From positions 6,014,001 to 6,078,000 of the forward strand of contig JAEVHH010000001.1 of NCBI GenBank assembly GCA_017607445.1: DNA of 64,000 nt. Reading direction: 5' to 3'. The notes under the pieces are model-generated. The model had not been told where the DNA came from. It saw only the letters and a list, made by a program, of their open reading frames with translations, and searched no databases. How positions within the stretch are numbered: the first letter of the stretch is position 1; each line of letters starts with the position of its first letter. Below are positions 44,732-57,700 of the stretch, piece by piece. Origin of the DNA: Histoplasma ohiense (lineage: Eukaryota; Ascomycota; Eurotiomycetes; Onygenales; Ajellomycetaceae). The position numbers and the translations under genes are program-made.

Positions 44732-45060
44732 TCATATATACAGAATACATATCTCTTCAACTGTCAAGCCTGCATGCCGGAAATGGCCTTTTGCGCTTTT
44801 TGCTCTTGCACCCACGACATCAACACACCATTCAATAAATGTATCAAAGCTCTGCCCAGGGTCTTCCTCATAGAAACGCCAATTTCGCTTAATAAAGGCT
44901 TTTAGCTCAACAAAGAACTCTTCAATTGGATTTAAGTCTGGTGAGTAAGTAGGGTGCCAGGTAAACCAAACTGACCCTTGTATCAACGCAGGCGCATAAT
45001 TTTTTGATGGCACAATACATCACAATCCTAATGCGGAACATTGTCTGAGATACAGGGGTA
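44732..45060 (-). mobile_element. Tc1/mariner-type (DDE) transposase fossil, 3' fragment
   Basis: The minus strand encodes YSPDLNPIEEFFVELKAFIK RNW, a hallmark of the C-terminus of Tc1/mariner-IS630 DDE transposases (the third acidic residue follows PDLNPIE). Just upstream, another frame reads IKKLCACVDTRVSLVYLAPY, and a third gives SDN (second Asp) with a stop nearby. At least two frameshifts and one stop therefore break it. The 5' half is absent; the fragment ends at a 28-nt A run (45069-45096). I saw no terminal inverted repeats. It is a non-autonomous relic marking past transposition in this accessory stretch. Confidence 0.75.
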
Positions 45061-45068
45061 TGACTCTG

Positions 45069-45096
45069 AAAAAAAAAAAAAAAAAAAAAAAAAAAA
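45069..45096. repeat. 28-nt poly-A tract
   Basis: Homopolymer at the truncated edge of the transposase relic; it may mark an old insertion or be simple slippage. Confidence 0.85.
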
Positions 45097-45278
45097 CGAG
45101 TGTGGGATGGACTTTGGCGGGTTTAACATCAGACATTAATAAGGACGGGAAAACAAGCAGTCGGTTAAGACTCAGAACGCAGATACATAAAACTGACAAC
45201 AATAGGTCATATATATCGTATAGAGAAGAACACAGAAAAAATCCACCAGCACTGTACTCTCTCCAATTCTGGAATAGC

Positions 45279-45602
45279 TCAGGGAACATCGACCCTGACG
45301 GACCCGTTATGCCCGCATCGTCGGCATCCATAGTTCATCAACCCCTGAATGTAATTCCTGGCAACCAGCCAGCTCATGTATCCACTCGAATGCGTCGCCC
45401 AGGCACAAAGACCGTTGCCCCCGTTTCTGGGGTTGCAACAGGCAATCCTCTCTCCCGGTCGGAAATTCTTGTTGGGAACCGCATTCAGAACATCAACAAG
45501 TTGGCAACCGCCAACCTGACATCTGCTGCTGCCATAGCAATCAGTTGCCGAGGTGGCGGTGGAGAGAGCGAGAATAGCGGGGAGAACGATAGAGATCTTC
45601 AT
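45279..45602 (-). CDS. Small secreted cysteine-rich protein, KP4 killer-toxin-like
   Basis: Intronless, 107 aa. Residues 1-19 are a clear signal peptide (MKISIVLPAILALSTATSA), followed by a mature chain of about 88 residues with eight cysteines. The layout C-x-GSS-x-C at the start, a helix (LVDVLN), IACC in the middle, GLCAW, and NYGCRRCG-x-NGSVRV at the end match the KP4-like fold (PF09044) known from a virus-encoded killer protein and its chromosomal relatives in ascomycetes. Those relatives are reported to inhibit growth of other fungi or plants, often through calcium channels; whether this one is active is unknown. It is apparently intact, with ATG 45602 directly upstream of the signal. 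It stands alone between transposon debris and a 5.8-kb gene-poor stretch. An alternative call is an unrelated effector with similar cysteine spacing. Confidence 0.8.
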   Translation of the reverse strand: MKISIVLPAILALSTATSATDCYGSSRCQVGGCQLVDVLNAVPNKNFRPGERIACCNPRNGGNGLCAWATHSSGYMSWLVARNYIQGLMNYGCRRCGHNGSVRVDVP

Positions 45603-48600
45603 GGTTGAGGATGTAAAGTAGGCTTGGTTTTTGAGGTTTATTATTTGTGGTTTGAAAAAAAAATTTGAGGATATCCGAGTTTTCGGGGTTTCGACCTTTG
45701 ATATTCGGTTTTTGATGGGGAGCTTTCGTTTTTCGCGAGGACTGTGATTGGGGTCTTTTTTTTTTTTTTTGAGGTTTTTGGGTACTTAGGGAGGGCCTTA
45801 GTCAATTGATGTCAATTGATTGCTGCTGTGCATTAGAAATAAATCTTTCACGAGGTTCTCTCACGGCCGTATTTATAGTTGACTCCTCTGCGATGAAAAA
45901 GCCATGATGGAGCAAATACAATTTTAATCTTCTCAGGAACAGTTTTTCATTGGCGCTCGCTTTCAAGGTTCCAGAGTCGTATTGATGCCCGGAGATAGAA
46001 AGGTGGAGATCGGGTTGTCCAAAAAATGTGTCTGCCAGTGGACTGCCGCTATCAATCCAATGTTCTTGATGTGCTTTCCCTCAACTAGGATTGTCAGGCG
46101 GCCCATTCGCTGGCGAGCTTATGGCCCTGTATGACTTATCTCGGAGTTGGGGGACCAAAACGGGTGATATGAAGGAGGCCTTGATCCTAGATTGCGTTAC
46201 TCCATCCCGTGTTTACCTGCTTAAACGGTCAACTCAGATCCATGGCACATGGGCTGCTTATTTCCTACTGAGGAACGGTCCCTACACGGTAAGCCGGAAG
46301 ACTGCCCAGCTGAGAGTGATTCCATCCATGCCCCACAATGAGCTGTATACTCCTCCTATCTGGGTAAGTATGGTCCAGATAAAAATTAACTTGCAAGTCC
46401 CAAGTGAAAAGATTCATTAGGGGAACCTCATATAGAGCTTTGAGATTTTTGACAGTTAGTTCTGCATATCATTAGATGATATTAGGTTTGGGGTGAACTC
46501 ACCATAACCCCAGAAGTCATGCACCAGCCTTTCAAATTTCCACTAGCTCACTATGCTAAATCAAGAAACCTCCGTCTGGTGTGGCTGCTCACTTGCATAT
46601 TGACGGCTTCGGGCCATGTGGGGAGTAGAGGCCATTCTTCACGGTTACCTTGACGCATGACAAAGTCTCCGTTGAATGATCCCACCGATACTCGGCGTCT
46701 TGGAAATCCCTGAAAAAAAGTCCGTGGACGAAAAGGTGTGCAGGGAATGTCAGGATCAGGGTCTTCTTTCTCCTCTGGGGTCACTCTAGAAAGTCAAATT
46801 AATGGGCTTAACCAAAGTGAGACGCAAACAATTTCGCTTCAATTGATTGTGGCCCAGTCGGGATATGGTACGGATGGGGAAAATCACACCACAAAGACCC
46901 CGACTTTGAAAAGAATAAGGCAATCGGCCGTGGAGTTCCGCCCAGGGAATTCCACCCAGGGACGGGGAGGGGCGCCCTCTGTTGTTTCTCTCCGTGTTCT
47001 GTCAAATACCGAAAATCTGAACGATATAAGAAAGAAAATCGTGAGTGTATATAAAACAATCTCAAACAAGAGTCACAGATGATGGTTCGGTTAAAATTGA
47101 AATAACGAGATATAAAAATATGCGCTTTCGCATTTTATCAAACCTAACTAGAGACCCAACTGCAGGGTAAATCCGGTGTTTACAAGGGCACTTCTCCTGC
47201 GTCTACATTAGGTGCAAGAGTTATGCGAAACCTCGGAAGCCCAGAAGGGAGGCAAAAAGGAGACATTTTGAATATGACAGCAATTGGTCCTAGAAAGCTA
47301 GAAAATACTTGATTTTGGGGCGGTCGCCCGTGCGGGACGTGCAGGGTGCTGTATGCAATGTGACACGTTCATTTTGAGGTTGCAACGGAAACTTTGACTG
47401 AGGAGGCATATTGAAGAATACGGATATTTGTTATCAGGACGAGGCGGGGAGGTTGAAAGGAGTTCTCGGATCCTGGCCGGAAAAACTTTCAGCCCTGTTC
47501 AAGCATTTCAACCGTCGAACATAAAGGCAGAGACCCCACGAGCGTTGTCAATACGCACATCTGAAGCTGGCTTATATCATGTTTATCCCAACCTCTAACC
47601 TCTAAACTCAACTCTCATCTCTAACTGTGTATTGTGATGTTGGGGTGGTGGGTCAGTAGACCCATCTAAACCACTCATCCAGCATATGTTGACATAATCC
47701 ACCACCGCAATTAGTGCACGTAATTTTAGTGGGGTGTACCAGGACAAAAAAAAAAACAGATCTAAATCCACAAATAAATCTGTTGAGCTCCTCAAATTGA
47801 TGGTGATTTGGAGAAAATAAAGGTAACTATGACTGCAATAACTCTTAGTAACCAATGCTAGGATTTGACTAACTATTGATATATTCTTAATAAAGGATAA
47901 ATCCTTTTATTCTGTTCAAGTCGGCATCCCTACCTAGGTATTGCTCGAAGGCCATATGAATCACATCTATTTAAGCAGTCCACGGTGCTGCGCCCTCTGG
48001 ATAGGGTGCATTGAACCAACGCTCCTAACATATGAATTTCCTTGATAAATTGAGACATCTGGTGGGGTTGCTAGCACAGAGGTACAGTACAAAGTGCAAA
48101 TTCATAGTGATTGAGTCCAGGGCTGATCTGCGTTAGGTTAAAGTCAAAGAGAAGTTGTCCTAATAACTCAATTGGAAGATCAGACTTGACCTGACTCTGA
48201 TCAGAGACACGGTGCGACCAGCTGGCTTTCCTACGGCTGGTATAGAAGCATGGAGTCGTTGCTTATGAGATAGTTGAGCCCCAGTGGCAACTTGCGATTA
48301 CGTGCTGGCCTGAGCTGCACAGTGTAGGTCTCTGCAACTATCTCGATGTCTCCATGCTGGTCTGTGGACAAGGTTTGAATTTTGCGATTAGGTTCAAAGG
48401 CAGATCTTGGTTCAAGGTCTTGGTTCCGCTCGTTTCTATAAGTAGATCTGAATAAACTTTTCCTTCTCGGTTTTTGCGGCTCATTCCCTGCGAATATTTG
48501 CAACGTGGCCTCGATCGAAGGTCCTGGATGCTCTCCCTGACCTTAGTGGTCCAAAGCATCAAGCAAACATCTTGTTATATGTTGATATCTTCGAAGCCCT

Positions 48601-51378
48601 CCGCTAAATGGCCGCAATCCACTCTGTGCGCACAGATACAATTCAACGAGGAGAAACAAAAAGAACTCGCGCGATCGGATGCAACGTCCCCTGGATCAAT
48701 CTTCCTTCTGGTTAAATTTGGCGTCAAGAAACCTGCTTCATCCATGCTATCGGGCGGGAATTCTCATTCTGTTGGATCCTCACTGTCCTATCCAAGGACG
48801 GCCATTAGTTATCCAAAACCTGAAAACCATTTCCTGAGCTGGCACATTCCGTTCTGGGACCAGTAGTTAAACGTATCCGGAGACCCACTGCGGAGTTTCC
48901 TGACCTGACAGTGAACGAAAATTTGCCTCGCAACTACTTTGAGGGCGCAGCAGAGAGGCTCGAAAGAAATTTGAATGGCAGAGTGGGGACACCTCCGGCT
49001 AGGGCAATGATGCCGCTTTGGGGGCCAATTGAGCATTTCGTCAGACCTTGTGAAGCCAATGTTCGATGAGGATAGAAGTTTACCCAATAAAATAACCGTC
49101 GTCTGCCAGCGAGAGCGAAGAATAATAGCTTCGAAAAAGGCGCAACACCTTGCCAGTCGTGGAGATAGCCATGGGCCAGCAATGTCGAAGGAGCAGGTTT
49201 CTGCAATTAGGCCCAGTAGTTGGGCCTATTTTGCGGGATATACATGACTGCTTACTTGAATTCACCGCTATCATTGTGTCAGCGGAGTAAGTTATCCAGT
49301 CACCCCAGAATGCATGCTCACAAATCCCTCCAACCAACCTACATATGTGATCGCATCATTCAAACGCCATTGTAAATTTAGCCTGTATATCCTAGCCATT
49401 CGCATACTTGAATTGACTAGAAGGCTCTGTTTAACAGCCAAGAACATTCTTTCGAAACTCGCTGAAATTTGAAACTCATGTGGAACTTTGTGCAATGTGT
49501 TAACAAACCATGAATCCTTTTGTAACTAATCAGCAGTTGCACGGCGTAATCGTGTTCACTCAAACTATTTAAAAAAAAAGCTCTCTCCATCTCGACCTCC
49601 CGATGCGATCAACAATCTGAGGTATCGCCTTGGATTCAAATCCCTTTCTCCATCTCCAGCAAGGGAAATTTGATACGTCCCGGGCCGTTCAGGCGGTGTC
49701 GATCGTTATCAAATGCTGAACTCTACGGCGTAGACCATCCCAGTCGGATTTGACCACTGTTCCGCAGACCATTTAAATATGTCACCAAAATCCTTGCCAG
49801 TACATCAGAGTCATCATTGATTCGTTTCGCGGAATTCACTCCACAGAACGGCATTCAGCAACTTTCAGAGCGCTATTCCCATTGTCCAGAACTTCTGCAC
49901 TTACATTCATGCTCTTGCACAGTTATCATTATTATTAGTAATTTCTAGTATGGTCAATCAATCAATCCCTTCGATCATCAGTGCTCTCACGCCGAGAAAA
50001 GTAGCAGCACTTGGCCCTTTACAGCGTACAACAATCGTCAATACGATGGGAAATGGCGGCGCTCTGATTGGCGCTTGGGCTGTGATCACTCGGTCTCGTT
50101 CCTGGCGTCGATGATGGAATGCATGCATGTTTCCACGGTTGTCCAGCCGGTGGCGCGGATTGGCTAAAACTTTGGCCAGCAAACTCCACGCTAGCTTCTC
50201 GAGCTGGCTCTACGGAGTACTCCAGTGCTCCTGATTCCTGATCGACAAGAGCCAGAGTGATCTGCTTCAATGCCGAGAGCTTGTCGTGGAAGCGCTTCCT
50301 GTCCGTGGCCGTATCCAGGCGGCCCGCCAAGGCACAACATCAGTCTAGGGGCCTTTAGCCAATCAATCAGCGGGGGAACATGAAGCACGCTTTTTGATAT
50401 CACCAACCTCATCTCATGCCCAAGCCGGCAAGAAGCGTACGAAACGGGAAAACTGAGATATGACATGTCTGATACATGTGATACACATGTACCTTTGTTA
50501 TGTACATTACACTGTACAGCACATGCGCCTGTACCACCAAGACATCTGCAGCCATCCAAGGGCCACCAGCTGGAAGGAGGAAACCAGCTGCTTGCGAGGT
50601 AGGCTCTGAAGGGCTCTGAATAGTGATAGATGTCGTATTGGCGAATATGGGGGGTGTTTCCCGACTGAAAATGGGATACATCAGCTCTAGACACTCCAGC
50701 ACATGGATATACTCAATCCCGGCAGTTAGCTGCTCCTCGACTACACCACCTCTAAGGAAAAGAAATATCCTTCCCAGAGAATGGAAACAACACCCTTTAA
50801 CATCCGGGTGAGTAGCACGATAGTCGGGGAGACTCGCCACATATAACCTCGCTTACACTTCTCCAGGATCCACGGATATCTGCTGGCTCCGATAACTTTG
50901 CTCTATCCAAGGCCCTCGACGAATGCCAGGTACCATCGATCTATATTTTGAAGTTTATCAAGCTATCCCCTCAATGGCTTCACCCCATGACGCACGTTTT
51001 ATTTTTATTTTTATTCATCTTCTCTGTGGCAAACATGCAGGTATGCGAGCTCTGGGCCCTGGGGTGTGGCCCTTGATGCATATGGTTTATTTATAGCCAC
51101 TTGGAAGTCCTGGCCTGTTAAATTTTGGACCTCCTCCCGCTATTCTTTCCAGACTTGGTGCGTCCATTTCTCATTTCCCCCCTCCCCATTTGGGTTCCCT
51201 ATAGGCCATTGCGTGCTCCACTCAAGAAGGGTCCCAGCCAATTTGGTCCCTACCCTCCAACACTATCTGCATATATAATAGATCTCGACATATAAATCTA
51301 GCTGCCATTAATTATTTGTCTTCTTCAGCATCTTCTCTCTCGAGCAAGCTTACTCCACGTTCAATTTAGGGGTTAAAA
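45603..51378. other. 5.8-kb gene-poor region
   Basis: No frame exceeds about 170 codons, and none shows a domain, signal peptide or chain of in-phase introns. The frames at 46091-46420 (+), 48474-48866 (+) and 50191-50840 (-) start at non-ATG codons or overlap opposing frames. It may be decayed sequence plus the catB promoter (the final 400 bp is pyrimidine-rich). Confidence 0.5.
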
Positions 51379-53999
51379 ATGCGGTCGCTCAAGCTTATAC
51401 TCGCCTCGGCGAGTGTTGTTTCTGCAACTTGTCCCTACATGTCAGGGGAGATGCCTAACAGTCAGAATGGACCCCTCGATCGCCGCCATGACACTCTATC
51501 CGACCCTACGGACCAGTTTCTTAGCAAGTTTTACATTGACGATGAACAGTCGGTGCTAACAACGGACGTGGGTGGTCCCATCGAGGACCAACACAGCTTG
51601 AAGGCTGGAAATAGAGGCCCAACTCTACTTGAGGATTTTATCTTCCGCCAGAAGATTCAACACTTTGATCATGAGAGGGTATGTGGATATAAAATATGTG
51701 ACCGTGTTGCAAATCCGCTAATTCGATTTTATGCAGGTTCCTGAGCGCGCCGTCCATGCTCGAGGAGCTGGTGCCCATGGCGTATTCACATCCTATAATA
51801 ACTGGTCGAATATCACAGCCGCATCCTTCTTGAACGCGGCAGGAAAGCAGACACCAGTATTCGTGCGGTTTTCTACAGTCGCTGGTAGCAGAGGCAGTGT
51901 TGACTCTGCTCGCGATATCCACGGATTTGCGACCCGTCTGTATACCGATGAAGGCAATTTTGGTAAGCCTTATATCATGATAGTCACTACTCATAGCAGC
52001 ACAGCAAATATGAATACAAACCCAGGACCTAGGCTGACTACTTGACAATGTAGATATCGTCGGAAACAACGTTCCAGTCTTCTTCATTCAGGACGCTATT
52101 CAATTCCCTGATTTGATTCACGCTGTCAAGCCGCAACCAGACAGTGAAATTCCCCAGGCTGCAACTGCACATGATACGGCATGGGATTTCTTCAGCCAGC
52201 AGCCCAGCTCATTGCATGCCCTCTTCTGGGCAATGTCAGGACATGGAATCCCTCGCTCAATGCGTCATGTTGATGGGTGGGGCGTCCATACCTTCCGACT
52301 TGTCACCGATGAGGGCAACTCGACCTTGGTCAAGTTTCGCTGGAAGACCCTCCAAGGAAGAGCGGGCCTGGTATGGGAAGAGGCACAGGCTCTTGGCGGA
52401 AAAAATCCCGACTTCCATCGACAAGACCTCTGGGATGCCATTGAATCTGGAAGGTACCCTGAGTGGGAGGTAAGATATGATTCCCCCAAATCATTAGTTC
52501 TGACAGTGTTTCTCTGCTCTGTCGGTTGCTCTTTTCGTCTTTTTCTATATCTTCAACCTAAGACTGACTTTATATACGTTTTACTCATATAGCTGGGCTT
52601 TCAATTGGTGAATGAAGCAGATCAATCCAAGTTTGATTTCGATCTATTAGATCCCACCAAAATCATCCCAGAAGAACTTGTTCCTTTCACCCCAATCGGA
52701 AAAATGGTCTTGAACCGAAACCCAAAAAATTATTTTGCCGAAACTGAGCAGATCATGGTTGGTCCACCCCCTATATATTTGGAATATGAATACATGTATA
52801 GCTAGATGAAGCGTATATCTAAATATATTTCCACAGTTCCAACCAGGTCATGTAGTTCGCGGAATCGATTTCACGGATGACCCTTTGCTTCAGGGCCGCT
52901 TGTACTCCTACCTTGACACTCAATTGAATCGCCATGGAGGTCCCAACTTCGAGCAACTGCCGATCAACAGACCCCGCATCCCATTCCATAACAACAATCG
53001 CGACGGTGCTGGTAAGCTACTTCTCACCTACCATGTCAACTTCCATCTTGACCCAATCGATTTGTATAGAGTATTAACATCCGCGTCTGGACAGGACAAA
53101 TGTTCATCCCTCTAAACACGGCCGCATATACACCCAACTCAATGAGCAACGGATTCCCTCAACAAGCCAACCGGACCCATAACAGAGGATTCTTCACCGC
53201 ACCTGGGCGTATGGTAAATGGACCACTAGTGCGCGAGCTCAGCCCGAGCTTCAACGACGTCTGGTCCCAACCGCGTCTCTTCTACAACTCACTCACGGTC
53301 TTCGAGAAGCAATTCCTCGTCAACGCCATGCGCTTCGAAAACTCCCACGTGCGGAGTGAAACCGTGCGTAAGAACGTCATCATCCAGCTGAACCGCGTCG
53401 ACAACGACCTCGCCCGCCGCGTCGCGCTAGCTATCGGCGTCGAACCCCCATCCCCGGACCCAACCTTCTACCACAACAAGACAACCGTCCCCATCGGCAC
53501 CTTCGGCACGAATCTCCTGCGGCTCGACGGGCTGAAAATCGCCCTCCTGACAAGAGACGACGGTAGCTTCACGATCGCGGAGCAGCTCCGGGCCGCGTTT
53601 AACAGCGCCAACAACAAAGTAGATATCGTCCTAGTGGGCTCATCGCTTGATCCCCAACGCGGCGTGAACATGACCTATTCCGGCGCCGACGGCTCGATCT
53701 TCGATGCCGTGATCGTCGTCGGCGGCCTGCTCACGAGCGCCTCAACGCAATACCCAAGAGGTCGCCCGCTCAGGATTATTACGGATGCATACGCGTATGG
53801 AAAGCCCGTTGGCGCCGTCGGTGACGGTAGCAATGAAGCCCTTCGTGACGTCCTTATGGCCGCTGGTGGGGATGCGTCGAATGGGCTGGACCAGCCCGGT
53901 GTGTATATTTCCAACGATGTGAGTGAGGCCTACGTTAGAAGTGTCTTGGACGGATTGACGGCATATCGGTTCTTGAATAGGTTCCCGTTGGATAGGTAA
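51379..53999 (+). CDS. catB: Secreted large-subunit catalase (CatB type)
   Basis: Six exons: 51379-51678, 51737-51962, 52054-52469, 52593-52757, 52837-53011 and 53095-53999, giving 728 aa. This is the length of fungal large-subunit secreted catalases. An N-terminal signal peptide (MRSLKLILASASVVSA) is followed by a likely propeptide. Heme-catalase motifs are FDHERVPERAVHARGAGAHG (active His), DIVGNNVPVFFIQDAIQFPD (active Asn) and RLYSYLDTQLNRHG (proximal Tyr). The C-terminal DJ-1/flavodoxin-like domain (about 560-728) begins at LKIALLTRDDG and includes VDIVLVGSSLDP and FDAVIVVGG. Degrades hydrogen peroxide outside the cell or in the wall. Every splice junction keeps frame. It is convergent with the acid trehalase gene. 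Confidence 0.97.
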
Positions 54000-54728
54000 T
54001 ATGGTATGAGGTTTGAGGCGCAAATATGGGTTTACTACTTTAATTTTTTTCCCTCCGCTTTTCTGATTTTCCATTTTTGATTGAGGTAATATTGCAGATA
54101 TCAGTAAATTGCGTTTACGAAAGCCGGTGTAAAGCTTCAGAGGCCTAATTAATTTGAAGAGGGGAGGTTGAAGTGAAATCTTGGGGTATAATAATTTATA
54201 GTAATATCTATTGTAATTTCCTCTCACGTTCAATCTATATTTGATCTTTGTCCTTTGTAGCTGTATAAATATAAACCAAGAGAGACAAATAATGATAGAT
54301 TAAAAAATAATTGCACACCAAGCAGGCCTTCCATCACCATATCAGATATTATCTATCATGTTGTTGTAATGATATCTCAAAAATGCCACAAGCTTGCCTG
54401 ATATTGAATATTTATATGCTGTAAATGCAGGAAGAGCGTACCATCCAAATAACCAGAAAAACATGTTTAGCTCAAAACCTCACTGTCGGTCGTGTCTATT
54501 TTGAAATGGCTGCAGCAAGCTGACTATCTGATAAAACTGTCTGTATATCCGCTTCACGACGCATGTTATGAGCTTTCAACTATAGATAAGACTTGAACGA
54601 TTTAGCGTCTGTTGGGGGAAATAGAGGCTAGAGGGACGAGTTAGATATCATTCCCATATGACCAAAACTAAAATAGATACATATACATACATATATATAT
54701 ATATACAACACCTTCAAAAAGGATCCAT
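54000..54728. other. Convergent 3' intergenic region
   Basis: AT-rich 3' flanks of catB and the trehalase gene, with a TA dinucleotide run near 54690-54710. No gene seen. Confidence 0.5.
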
Positions 54729-57700
54729 TTACTCCCCCCACCATCTAGCCCCTCTGACCTTAAACTTCCTCTCCTCACCACCTCCTCGGCCCGCAGTTGT
54801 CCCGCTCCGCCCCGCTCGAAAGGCTCGAAGGATCGACCATTCCGCCACAGTCGCCCCAGTTCCATTCCCCGCCTGTCGATCTACATTATCCAGCGCCTGA
54901 TTTCCCCACATGAAGAGTGTCGCAAAGCGGGTGGCTGGCACGGGCCGTGCCAGCGTCACATTCGTCGTGATTCCAGCGTAACGGGCTATGATGTTTAGGT
55001 CAGTCGTTACCGGATTGTAGGGGTTGGAGAGTGTGATTGAAGGAAAGGCGGCGACTGTGATGGCGCCTGGAGTCGAAGGGATAGATAGCGCCCCCGACGC
55101 CGATGATGGTGAAAATGACTGGGACACCTGCTGTTGTGTTGGTTTACTTAGCGGAGTATTGTGCAGGACGACAGCGATGGATTCAGGGGGTGCCTGCGCC
55201 CAGTCGAAGCCGAAACCGGTGATTAATTCCGAGATTTCGTCGTCGGGGAAGGAGACAGTTAGAGACGAGGTGGCATTTGCGCGTTTAGGTTGCCATTTAG
55301 TTGATGCAGCGCCGTCTACGGCTGCGATGGGGAATTGGCCCGGTTCGTACTCGTCTGGAGAGGAAGCTGGCTGGCATTGTACCATGTTTCCCGGGAACGT
55401 GGCATGGGAGCCAATTTGGCGATTGGGAATGGTGAGGATGCCGGAGACGGGGAGTAAATAGACTGTTACATTTGATTCGGGACCGACATGGACAGGAATA
55501 GGAGCGCCGGCGAATTTTTTATCTGCTGTTGGTAGTGGCTGGGTATTAGGGGCGCGCTGTATGGTTGTATGTGTATAATTCGACGCAGCTTTCAGGGGCC
55601 AACCATGCCAGTAGAAAGTCCGGTAGGATAAATGTGGAATCTGTGGTGGCAGGTTGGGGTCCAAGTGCAAGACAAAGTCTGGGAGGAGGCGCAAACCCAG
55701 ATAGCCGAATAAGGCGACTTGGTTGGCGCCACCGTTTCCCGTTAGGAATGGATATGCGGGGTGAGTACCGCCATTCCTCGACCAGTTGTCTATTAGCTGC
55801 TCAGAGAACTGGAAGAATGGGGCCCGGATGTATGGGGCATAAGAGTATTGCGCGTATGTGTAGGCGGAACATCCAGAGGGAGAAATTTCGTTGGCGACGA
55901 TGGAGAAGATGGCATAGGTCATTCCGGGGCCATCAGGGGATTGCTTTGCGGCGTACTAGGTTTGCATTAGCAGGCCTCTAAGCATGCGGTAGATAGAGCA
56001 TTTCTTGGGGTTGGAGCATAGCTAACGGGAAACGGGTGGTTGCAACGTACATAGTCAAGATCGCTCAGTGCGTTTTGCGGGGAGTATCCATCTGTATATC
56101 TTAACGGAAACGTATTCAAGACGATATCCGCTTGCTTTACTCGGGTGCTGCCATTCATCGTTGTATATTCTAGGGTGACGTCTGCCACGGGGTCTCTCAA
56201 CACCAGTATGTTTTCAGCCATCTCATTCCATGTCTCATTCTGCTCGAAACCGAACATCTGACGCAAGGAGTTTGCGTAGATCAATGTTGTCGCCATCATG
56301 GGCAAGGTAAAACCCCCACCATCAACATGATTAGCGTATTCGTCCTACGTATTGTTAGGGTGCTTCAGGTCCAACTGCAGAGAAAGACAACTAGAAGAAA
56401 GGAAAAAGGTGAAGAATGGACACATACCGGGTCCGTCATATTAGTGAGTGTCCATTTTGTCCCGTTCTTTTCCAGGAGATCGGCATATAGTACCGCAATC
56501 GAATTGTAGATTGGAAACAACTTCTCTTTAAAGTGATCGGTGTCACCAGTGGTCACCCAATTATTGATCATCTGCAAACCAATATCGCCATTAAGGTGGT
56601 ACTGGTAATCGAAACATGGGCCTGTCCCCGTACAATTCCCGAACCGTCCACTAGTCCATGGATAGATAGCAGCGCCCTGGGAGAACCTAGTCTGGTTCTT
56701 TGACGATGTGAATGCAGTTTTAGTATTCTCAATGGCCTGTCCGTATTTTATGAGACGATAGTTAGTAAATGATTGAGCCGCCTGTGGGAAGGCAGTAACT
56801 AGACCCGGTTGCATCCAGATATCCGCATCCCAGAAGATTAGACCACCATACGAGTCTGAAGTCAAACCACCCACGGCAACGCTGCCCTGGTGGATAGGGG
56901 CATTTCTGGAAGAGTGAATTGCATTATCGCTCACAACGGCCTGGAGCAGGTAAAAGGGATTCGTGACGGATGTGATAGCAGATTCGATAATGTGGTCATC
57001 CAGAGGTAGGCGCCCGGTTTTTGGAACAGCAAAATCATCGACAGAGTCGTCAGTGAAAACAGTTGCCCACTCTCCAATATGAGACTTCAAAAGCGCGTCA
57101 TAGCCAACGTCTGCAGCATTTGATGATGCCTCCTTTGCCACTTGCTTTGGGTTTTCAAATCCGTCAGAAGATGCTACACCCACAAATTTAGTGACGATGC
57201 TTTTCTGGCCGGCGCGTAGTTTAATATCAGCAGCCTGGGCAATTGAGGAACGGTTCGTGTGTACGTATGGAGGATTGGGGACTAATTTCAATGATTCGAT
57301 ATCCACTTCCTTCGAGCCAGACATTGTCGCGTAAATGTAAGCAGTCACATCCGGGACACCGACAGGGCTAACGGATGAGTAAATCGCGTGCCCATCCTCA
57401 CCTGAATCGACAAACTCGGTCCGCACAGCAGAATATCCGTCGATAACATTAACAACTTTCACATTCATGTCTGCCGACGGGGTAATAGCCATTCGCACCA
57501 CGGCCTGAGTGACATTCAGCCTATGCGCAAAGAGCTGGTAGGAAATCGCAAATGACTCCCCCCTTCCAGTAGGGGACCAGGTATACTCCCAGTTCAGCAG
57601 ACCGCCTTTCATATCCAATGTAGACTTGAAATTCGAGATCTCATCCACGGTAACGCTGGAATCAAGATACCCATTATTGCCCAGATCAAGAACCAACCCA

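Noticed and set aside
46091..46420. 109-codon plus-strand frame near the KP4-like gene
   Set aside because: It begins at TTG, has no recognisable motif and no signal peptide.
48474..48866. Candidate gene fragment of 130 codons
   Set aside because: Same-strand continuation breaks repeatedly and no family resemblance could be defended.
50191..50840. Overlapping minus-strand frames of 167 and 143 codons upstream of catB
   Set aside because: They overlap each other in different frames, lack domains, and sit in a likely promoter region.
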